Shown piece after piece: positions 58,278 through 64,000 of a stretch of DNA of 64,000 nucleotides (the stretch's first letter is position 1; each line of letters starts with the position of its first letter). The stretch spans positions 248,001 to 312,000 of the forward strand of contig OW568902.1 in the NCBI GenBank assembly GCA_938743325.2, written 5' to 3'. Both the position numbers and the translations under genes were made by a program. Origin of the DNA: Pycnococcus provasolii (taxonomy: Eukaryota > Chlorophyta > Pseudoscourfieldiophyceae > Pseudoscourfieldiales > Pycnococcaceae). The notes beneath the pieces are model-generated. The model did not search any database. It saw only the letters and a list, made by a program, of their open reading frames with translations, and had not been told where the DNA came from.

Positions 58278-60371
58278 ATGGCGCCGTCGACTTCGCCGTC
58301 GTTCGCGGCAGCTGGGGGAACGCACACGCGGCACCGGCCCGGCCACGCCCCGCACGCAGCGGCAGAAGACGCAGCCGAGTCCACCTTGCACTTGCTGGGA
58401 GGCGCCTCGGGCTCGGGCTCGGGGGATAGTAACAGCCTGAACCGCGAGGCGCCGCCGCCGCCCCCTGTGGTGCCAGACATGAGGCTGTGGTCCGTGCCCA
58501 CCGCAGAGGCGTCATCCTCCGTGAAAGTGCCCGCCACCATGCTGCACCCCGAGTCGAACGCGAAGCGGAGGTGGGATCTACTAGTCGCCGCCTTTTTAGT
58601 GCGATCGTGCTGGTCCGTGCCCTTCTACGCGGCGTTCGCGTCAACCTTAGAAGAAAGTGAACACGCGAACGAATTCACGCTGTCTTTGCTGGTGGACCGC
58701 ATATGCGACGCCATCTTTTTATTAGACGTCATTGTGCAGTTCTTCACCGTGCCGCACGAAATGCTCCAGCCAAACGACGCCGCGAAACCAGCATCGGCCA
58801 GCTCGAAAAGCACCGTCGACCGAGAACGCGCCGACCTCGAAAGGGCGGTGGAAAGCACGGCGGCGACACACAGCACCGCGCAGGAGGTGGACCACAGCGC
58901 CGTCATGAGGCGGTACATATCCACGTGGTTCTGGTACGACCTGCTCGCGTCCATACCGCTCGACCTGCTGTACAGCATACCGGAGCGCGGCATATCGGAA
59001 AGACTGCACCGCGCCGTGGCCCAGCAAGGGCTTACCACCAACGCGGGAAATCACACGCGCCTGGAGAAGATCGAGTACGAGGTGCACAACCCGTTCGGAC
59101 GGTACATCCTCAGGTTGAACACGCTGCTACGGCTTGCGCACATCCACCGCTACCTGCGCGCGTTCGCACGCGCAGACAGCATTGGCATACGCCTGCGCTA
59201 CTTCTTCCGGCTTAAGCACTACCACATGGAGCTGCTGAAGTACGCGCTCATTATCATGTGCTTCTGGCACTTCTTCGCGTGCTCGTTCTGGATCATCGCC
59301 AAAGGTGCCAAGGGCGGCGTGCAAGGCCACCAGTGGTACCAGGATCTCAAGCACAGGTACCGCACGGATCCGAGCGCGACGTTGATGACGAAGTACCTCG
59401 TCGCGTCGTATCACGCGATGCTCATGATGGTCACCGTGGACAACAGCTTTCGGCCGGAGAACGACGCCGAGCGCGTGTTCACGCTCCTCCTTGCAATCGT
59501 TGGCACGTTTCTCGTGCTTTACTGCATATCGGTCGTGTGCAAGCTCATCCACGAGGCGGACTCTGACGTTGCCAGCCTCGACCTGAACTTGGACGTCGTG
59601 GGTTCGATCGTCGCGCGGCACAAGCTAGGCAAGGGCGTGCTGCTGCCCGCGCTTCGGTACATCCGCCTGAAGCACGACTTGCCTCACCGCACTTACGAAG
59701 CTGACAAGACGTGGATGCGCGGGAACCTTCCGATGAGCCAGCGCACGGAGATTTTGCTTCGAATGAACCGCAACGTCTGCCGCACGTGCCGGTACCTCAG
59801 CCTTGTGAACGGCGCGGGTCAGCATCTCAGGGCGCACGACCTCGCCGCCGTGCTGCAGGCATGCGACTGGCAAGCGTTTTTGCCCGGCGAGACTCTTCAG
59901 ATTGCAGGTCGTCGTCCAGCGGCGCTTCACATCATTCTCGTCGGATCTGTGATCATGGACGGCCTGCGCGGCGATGGCCCCGGAAGCAAGGGCAGGCGCT
60001 ACGCCGTCGGCGACACGGTGGGCGATGCACTGGTGCTGTACATTGCCCAGAGGGTTCGGCGTGATCCGTCGTGGCACCCCGAATTCGCGTCTCCACCCAT
60101 TTCAAAGCACGGCGTCGTTGCGGAGGCGATGACGGAGGTTTACACGCTCACGTACCGTTCGCTGGTTCGTCTCTGGACTCACGAACTTCCTCTCGTTTCA
60201 CGCCGCGCGTGGTGCGAGGTGGCTGCTGAGCAGGCTGAGTCGAGGGGTGCTCCGCCTGAGCTTGCGCAATCGGCGAGGCACGCTGTGATGGCGTCGAACG
60301 ACGAGGAGTGGTTGCTGGTGGACGGCGAGGAGGACGACACGATTCATCCGCGCGACCTTTGCTTCAGTTGA
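58278..60371 (+). CDS. Cyclic-nucleotide-binding, six-TM cation channel (CNG/HCN/EAG superfamily)
   Basis: This 697-residue protein starts at ATG 58278 (MAPSTSPSF). It has S1 (VAAFLVRSCWSVPFYAAF), S2 (DRICDAIFLLDVIVQFF), S3 (WFWYDLLASIPLDLLY), an Arg/His-bearing S4 (LRLAHIHRYLRAFAR), S5 (YALIIMCFWHFFACSFWII), a pore loop and S6. A C-linker and a cyclic-nucleotide-binding fold follow near 518-605 (WQAFLPGETLQIAG, LHIILVGSVIMDGL, YAVGDTVGDALVLY). The pore reads MLMMVTVDNSFRPEND where K+ channels have T-V-G-Y-G, so a K+ filter is absent. The cAMP phosphate-cassette Arg is not obvious. It lies 660 bp downstream of, and on the same strand as, the cyclase. Confidence 0.82.
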   Translation: MAPSTSPSFAAAGGTHTRHRPGHAPHAAAEDAAESTLHLLGGASGSGSGDSNSLNREAPPPPPVVPDMRLWSVPTAEASSSVKVPATMLHPESNAKRRWDLLVAAFLVRSCWSVPFYAAFASTLEESEHANEFTLSLLVDRICDAIFLLDVIVQFFTVPHEMLQPNDAAKPASASSKSTVDRERADLERAVESTAATHSTAQEVDHSAVMRRYISTWFWYDLLASIPLDLLYSIPERGISERLHRAVAQQGLTTNAGNHTRLEKIEYEVHNPFGRYILRLNTLLRLAHIHRYLRAFARADSIGIRLRYFFRLKHYHMELLKYALIIMCFWHFFACSFWIIAKGAKGGVQGHQWYQDLKHRYRTDPSATLMTKYLVASYHAMLMMVTVDNSFRPENDAERVFTLLLAIVGTFLVLYCISVVCKLIHEADSDVASLDLNLDVVGSIVARHKLGKGVLLPALRYIRLKHDLPHRTYEADKTWMRGNLPMSQRTEILLRMNRNVCRTCRYLSLVNGAGQHLRAHDLAAVLQACDWQAFLPGETLQIAGRRPAALHIILVGSVIMDGLRGDGPGSKGRRYAVGDTVGDALVLYIAQRVRRDPSWHPEFASPPISKHGVVAEAMTEVYTLTYRSLVRLWTHELPLVSRRAWCEVAAEQAESRGAPPELAQSARHAVMASNDEEWLLVDGEEDDTIHPRDLCFS

Positions 60372-60595
60372 AAAAAACAAATATTGTGTATGTAAGCTTT
60401 TTCCTTTTCCTTTTCCTTTTCCTTTTTTGTTTTGTTTCGTAAATAACGGCAACAACGGACCTTCAACAACAAGGATAACCACGTACCAATGCGCCGCCGA
60501 CTGACCCGTGTGATTGGACGAAGTAAACTCCATTCCATTACTGAATGAGCAATTTTTTGTTAAAACAAACAAGCAAGGTGTGCTTTCTTCCGCCT
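60372..60595. other. Convergent 3' region between channel and GDI
   Basis: It holds a (ccttttc)n pyrimidine tract (60398-60426) and the shared 22-nt element downstream of GDI. Confidence 0.6.
60531..60552 (-). promoter_or_regulatory. Shared 22-nt element downstream of the GDI gene
   Basis: It lies 44 bp past the GDI stop on the minus strand and is identical in 21 of 22 positions to the element after the ICME-like gene. TACTTC follows a few bases later in both. Confidence 0.45.
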
Positions 60596-61924
60596 CTACT
60601 GTTGTGTGAGTTCCTTCTCCGTGAGGTCGAGTTCTTTTCCCGTGATCTTTTTGTAGAGCTCGAGGCAGTCGACGACCGTCGACTCGAAGTGCGTCGTCGC
60701 GTCGTACCCCTTGGTGATGAAGCACCCGTCTGCGGAGGGATCGTTCACGGGCTCGCGCACCTCGGAGATGTCGAAGAACTGTTCCTCGACGGGTCCCAGA
60801 AGCGCGAGAGCCGGTCGCAGCTCCGCGACGGGATCGTCCGTCTCGACGGTGGCGCACACGAAAGCGATGAACTTCCCCTTGGAGGCAACGTTATGTGCGT
60901 ACGAGCAGCAGAAGACGTACATGTCGCTCTTGCGTCCAGTTTGACGCTGCGGCATGATGATTTGCACGCTGTGGCTGTCTCCTGTGTTAGGGATGGGGTG
61001 GTTCATGAAGCAGATGGCCCTGACAACCTTGTGGCTCACGCGTGTCTTCTCCGGCGCGAAGTACGACGGGTCTCCGACGACGAACTTGCACGCGGCTGTG
61101 GACCCCTCGGACGTGACTCCGCACGCCTTTCCACTTGCGTCGTACGCGACGGTCATTCCCGGCTGGTTGAGCATGTACGTTCCTCCGTAGACGGCTGAGA
61201 GTCGCGCGAACGCCTGCGGCAGTTCCCCCAGTCCGTAGAGCGGGTATATGTACGGCGAGTTCGTCTCCTCGAAACGCACGACGCTTTCGTAGTAGAGCTT
61301 GGTTTTCTTGACTGTCGCAAGAGCGGGCTGCGCGAGGTAGTTGTCCGAGCTGTGCAGCGCGACGGCGTGTCCGAGGAAGTCGATGGTGTCCTCCGCGACT
61401 CCCCAGTATTTGTACAGTTCTGACATGGGCATGCGCGTGAGGTCCATCCCCTTCCATGTTTTGGGGTCCTTTTCGTTGTAGTCCATGACGTACAGCAGGT
61501 AGTTCCTCATGCGTCGCTTTTCGAAGAGTCCCATGAGTCCTGATCGCAGCGCCTCCATGTCGTTGGCTGGGACTTTGTGCACCTTCCCCTTCTGGAGGAC
61601 GTACGATCCGTCCACCGCCTTGAATTCGAGGTAGCGCGTGACTTCCGTGTGAACGAGCACCTTGACGAGCAGCCCGTTCGCCATCATGAACTTCGGCACG
61701 AGGTCGACGTTCCAGTCGCGCGAGGCTCCCAACGTTTCGGACGGCGCGGATCCGGGCCTGAACTTCTCGTAGAGCTGGCTGAGGGAGAGCGACGCGGACT
61801 CGCCGCCGTAGTACCCGTTGCGGTCGAGGTGCAGCACCTTCATGCCCGCCACGGAGAGCAGTCCGGAGAGTATGCACTCCTTGAGGCCGGTGCCGCACAC
61901 GCACACGTCGTAGCTCTCGTCCAT
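60596..61924 (-). CDS. GDI: Rab GDP-dissociation inhibitor
   Basis: This 442-residue protein is of normal GDI length. It begins MDESYDVCVCGTGLKECIL with the family signature GLLSVAGMKVLHLDRNGYYGG (residues ~19-40). Further conserved blocks include DLVPKFMMANGLLVKVL, YLEFKAVDGSYVLQKGK, DFLGHAVALHSSDNYL, PYIYPLYGLGELPQAFARL and YGGTYMLN. GDI extracts prenylated GDP-bound Rab proteins from membranes and recycles them through the cytosol. The retained Rab-binding platform and absence of the REP-specific insert favour GDI over Rab escort protein. A giant inverted repeat starts about 170 bp upstream of its ATG. Confidence 0.92.
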   Translation of the reverse strand: MDESYDVCVCGTGLKECILSGLLSVAGMKVLHLDRNGYYGGESASLSLSQLYEKFRPGSAPSETLGASRDWNVDLVPKFMMANGLLVKVLVHTEVTRYLEFKAVDGSYVLQKGKVHKVPANDMEALRSGLMGLFEKRRMRNYLLYVMDYNEKDPKTWKGMDLTRMPMSELYKYWGVAEDTIDFLGHAVALHSSDNYLAQPALATVKKTKLYYESVVRFEETNSPYIYPLYGLGELPQAFARLSAVYGGTYMLNQPGMTVAYDASGKACGVTSEGSTAACKFVVGDPSYFAPEKTRVSHKVVRAICFMNHPIPNTGDSHSVQIIMPQRQTGRKSDMYVFCCSYAHNVASKGKFIAFVCATVETDDPVAELRPALALLGPVEEQFFDISEVREPVNDPSADGCFITKGYDATTHFESTVVDCLELYKKITGKELDLTEKELTQQ

Positions 61925-62094
61925 CGCGAGCGAGCTTGTTTGTGGTGGTTTGGGGGGCGGAGCAATGGAATGAAAAGGAAAGGAAAGGAAAGGCGGGACG
62001 GAAACGCGGCTGAAAAGGGTCTTCGAGAACCCTTCCCTTGGGCCTTGGACTGGGCCTTTGGGAATAGACCCCTTTCTCCAAAATTTTATAAGGG

Positions 62095-62727
62095 GATTCG
62101 GGGTTGGGGAGGGATAAGGGTCCCCCGATGGACAGATTTCCCCGTTGTGGGGAAAGGGAATACCGGGGGGGTTGCCGATGGGTTTCCCCGACCAAACTAA
62201 AAATACCGGGGTTTCTCAACGGTGATCCCCGTTATAAATTGATGGCCTTGAGGCAAACACTGTGCGTGCGTTCTATCAACGCAGTTTATGGGCCAATGAA
62301 GAGCACACATTGGGCAACCACCAGCGAGAAACCTCGTCTTTATGCGACCTGAAACGGAGAAGTTCTCGTTGATCTCCGTATAACGGGAAATTTGGTCGGG
62401 AAAAGAAAACCCCAATCAGATCTCGACCAAATTTCCCGTTATACGGAGATCAACGAGAACTTCTCCGTTTCAGGTCGCATAAAGACGAGGTTTCTCGCTG
62501 GTGGTTGCCCAATGTGTGCTCTTCATTGGCCCATAAACTGCGTTGATAGAACGCACGCACAGTGTTTGCCTCAAGGCCATCAATTTATAACGGGGATCAC
62601 CGTTGAGAAACCCCGGTATTTTTAGTTTGGTCGGGGAAACCCATCGGCAACCCCCCCGGTATTCCCTTTCCCCACAACGGGGAAATCTGTCCATCGGGGG
62701 ACCCTTATCCCTCCCCAACCCCGAATC
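62095..62727. repeat. Giant inverted repeat: two 304-bp arms, 25-bp spacer
   Basis: 62095-62398 is the reverse complement of 62424-62727. An 82-codon frame (62104-62352 plus, 62470-62718 minus) translates identically in both arms, so they are in exact register. Homology extends outwards for another 20 bp (aatagacccctttctccaaa near 62063 and its complement near 62730-62749) after a small left-side insertion. No transposase, terminal TG/CA or obvious target-site duplication is seen. The reading frames in the arms have no protein features. Confidence 0.95.
62097..62105 (+). promoter_or_regulatory. TTCGGGGTT motif upstream of GDI, at the hairpin edge
   Basis: The recurrent 9-mer lies 173 bp upstream of the GDI ATG at the outer edge of the left hairpin arm. 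Its mirror copy lies at 62717-62725. Confidence 0.3.
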
Positions 62728-62749
62728 GGTTTGGAGAAAGGGGTCTATT

Positions 62750-63309
62750 GGGACCGGGCCTCTTTTTTAGGGTTTTAGTAACGCCGGCCGGGCCCTCGCT
62801 CGTTGACGGAATCTACGGTGTACCTGTGTGGGTTTAACGTCACCTTGTGTGACGCCATGGCGCCCAGCCTCTATACCCCTCTCCCAGTCTCCAACCCTAA
62901 GTGTAACGAGTGTGTGTACCTTAGGAAGACATAGAAGAGAAGTAGAATGATTACACAAAGTAGGGAAAGACAGGGTGCGAGCCGTGGTGCACGGTCGCGC
63001 CCCACGTCTTGACCCTGGGATAGGGAAGACAAAACGTCTTGACCCTACTCCTTCACATATTCAAATCACAATCAAATCCTTTATTCCCAAAGACAGGGGT
63101 CCCCCCTCACACACAGATTGGGGCATGGGCTCCACCCAATCCCCCAATCACCCACAGGCATCTCACACTCCATCACACCCCCTCGGCACCAACGCGCTCG
63201 ATGAGAAGTGTTGCTGTGCCGCCTTCGCGGTGATGATGAGCTGTGGTTGCGCCTTCTCCGCGCATCCGTCGCATGCCCCATTGTTCCGTGCTCCTCGATG
63301 CACTCCGCC
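62750..63309. other. Intergenic region right of the hairpin
   Basis: No gene is supported. It contains tagggttttag near 62769, two copies of a gacaaaacgtcttgaccct-like segment (near 63008 and 63032), and C-rich repeats (cccaatcccccaatcaccc, 63136-63155). Confidence 0.5.
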
Positions 63310-63999
63310 TCAGATTGCGCCACGCGCGCATTTGTCCAGCGCCCACGCCTCGTACAGATGGAGCAGGATGGCTCGCGCCACTCCGTGCAACGGGTTAGCC
63401 AGCGGTCGCTGCGTAGCGTAGTCCAACAACAAGCTGTAGTCTTTGTTGCGGTTGTCGTCGAACGTGAGACCCGCTGTCGTCGCCGCCAACGCGTTCGACC
63501 ATTCGAACCCCTCCACTGGCGGGTCCGCGCCAAGGCGGACGCGACTCGTCAGGTGCAACGCCGGGAACCGAACCGACTTCACGAATTTCACTCGGTCGTC
63601 CGCTTCGTTGTCCTCTTCGTTGTCCTCTGCGTTGAACCGCTGCAGAAGGTTCCCGTTGCCGTCACGGTCCTCGAAACCGTCGTCCTTGGCCAGCAGATCA
63701 CGCGCCGCCCGACGGCGCTTGCCGTCGCCACTCTTGTGAGGAAAGCCCCTGCCGCCGTCCGCCGCTCGCAGCCCAGCAGCCAGCAGCGCGTCCGGAGCGA
63801 GCCCACGGACGGCCTCCGCCACTGTGTTCTCGTCAAGCAAGGCGTCGTCCGACATCATGGACAGTACCTTGGACTTGCCCGACGCCCGAATGCGCTGCAG
63901 CAGGGCGGGCGTGTCGGGCGACGACTGCGCCGGCGTGTCCACCATCACCCGCACGCCGTAGAAGTCGATCTCCCGCGGTAACGTCGGCTGCGGCGTCGT
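63310..63999 (-). CDS. Hypothetical protein, possibly BTB/T1-type (5' partial at right window edge)
   Basis: The frame is open to the right edge, so the start lies outside; 229 codons are visible. The first visible residues (TLPREIDFYGVRV) resemble the end of a BTB/T1 tetramerisation domain (compare R-E-x-E-F-F/Y-G-V/I). They are followed by a Ser/Thr/Pro-rich linker, a basic patch (GDGKRRRAARDLL), an acidic stretch (AEDNEEDNEADDR) and a C-terminal helical part (LHGVARAILLHLYEAWAL). The GC-rich codon pattern supports coding. The family call rests on one short motif and is weak. Confidence 0.55.
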   Translation of the reverse strand, partial: TTPQPTLPREIDFYGVRVMVDTPAQSSPDTPALLQRIRASGKSKVLSMMSDDALLDENTVAEAVRGLAPDALLAAGLRAADGGRGFPHKSGDGKRRRAARDLLAKDDGFEDRDGNGNLLQRFNAEDNEEDNEADDRVKFVKSVRFPALHLTSRVRLGADPPVEGFEWSNALAATTAGLTFDDNRNKDYSLLLDYATQRPLANPLHGVARAILLHLYEAWALDKCARGAI

Positions 64000-64000
64000 C

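Noticed and set aside
60987-62219. 410-codon minus-strand ORF overlapping GDI
   Set aside because: A shifted frame of the GDI coding region that runs into the hairpin; Arg/Pro-rich and without GDI motifs.
62104-62718. Identical 82-codon ORFs in both hairpin arms
   Set aside because: Identity follows from the inverted repeat. Composition and lack of any motif argue against a gene.
63208-63981. 257-codon plus-strand ORF at the right end
   Set aside because: Antisense to the partial minus-strand gene, which has better codon pattern and a continuous frame to the edge.

Overview
This is nuclear DNA from a unicellular, intron-poor eukaryote, most likely a photosynthetic protist (alga). The eukaryotic markers are a Mediator subunit (MED7), a Rab GDP-dissociation inhibitor, an R2R3 Myb factor, an FUT8-like fucosyltransferase, AATAAA signals and TTAGGG/CCCTAA repeats. 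The algal inference rests on a KDPG aldolase and a three-TM protein with transit-peptide-like N termini, plus a Rubisco-LSMT-like SET enzyme. The lineage cannot be fixed from sequence alone. Genes are GC-rich, mostly single-exon and on both strands; the intergenic DNA is AT-richer and full of microsatellites and transposon debris.

Layout. 1-9 kb: 3' part of a giant coiled-coil repeat gene with a C-terminal tail anchor. 9.9-11.8 kb: two unrecognised genes. 12.5-14.7 kb: a decayed Copia element split by a second, Ty3-like LTR element. 15.7-19.1 kb: an unknown charged protein, KDPG aldolase and MED7. 19.3-19.7 kb: a DIRS-like RNase H fragment. 20.1-24.5 kb: SET methyltransferase, a secreted protein and a coiled-coil protein. 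26.5-33.9 kb: a very large multi-sensor membrane receptor (Cache-like modules, periplasmic-binding-protein-like domain, Cys-rich region, multi-TM core). 34-37 kb: a chimeric duplication with a cyclin remnant, microsatellites, a hairpin and a tandem HNH endonuclease. 38-39.3 kb: isoprenylcysteine-methylesterase-like hydrolase. 39.5-41.7 kb: a young 2.1-kb internally deleted Copia element with identical LTRs. 42-50 kb: a claudin-like tetraspan gene with a probable intron, Myb factor, fucosyltransferase and a membrane protein. 50.2-54 kb: an LRR protein and a tail-anchored coiled-coil protein. 54.5-60.4 kb: a membrane nucleotidyl cyclase followed by a cyclic-nucleotide-binding channel. 60.6-61.9 kb: GDI. 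62.1-62.7 kb: a giant hairpin. 63.3 kb to the right edge: a truncated gene.

The strongest functional link is the cyclase and channel pair, which reads as a cyclic-nucleotide signalling module. The cyclase divides its catalytic residues between two domains, and the channel lacks a normal K+ selectivity filter. The strongest unexplained signals are the 304-bp-arm inverted repeat beside GDI, a 9-mer (TTCGGGGTT) found about 115-175 bp upstream of seven start codons, and a 22-nt element shared downstream of two unrelated genes.

I found no rRNA, tRNA or CRISPR array.
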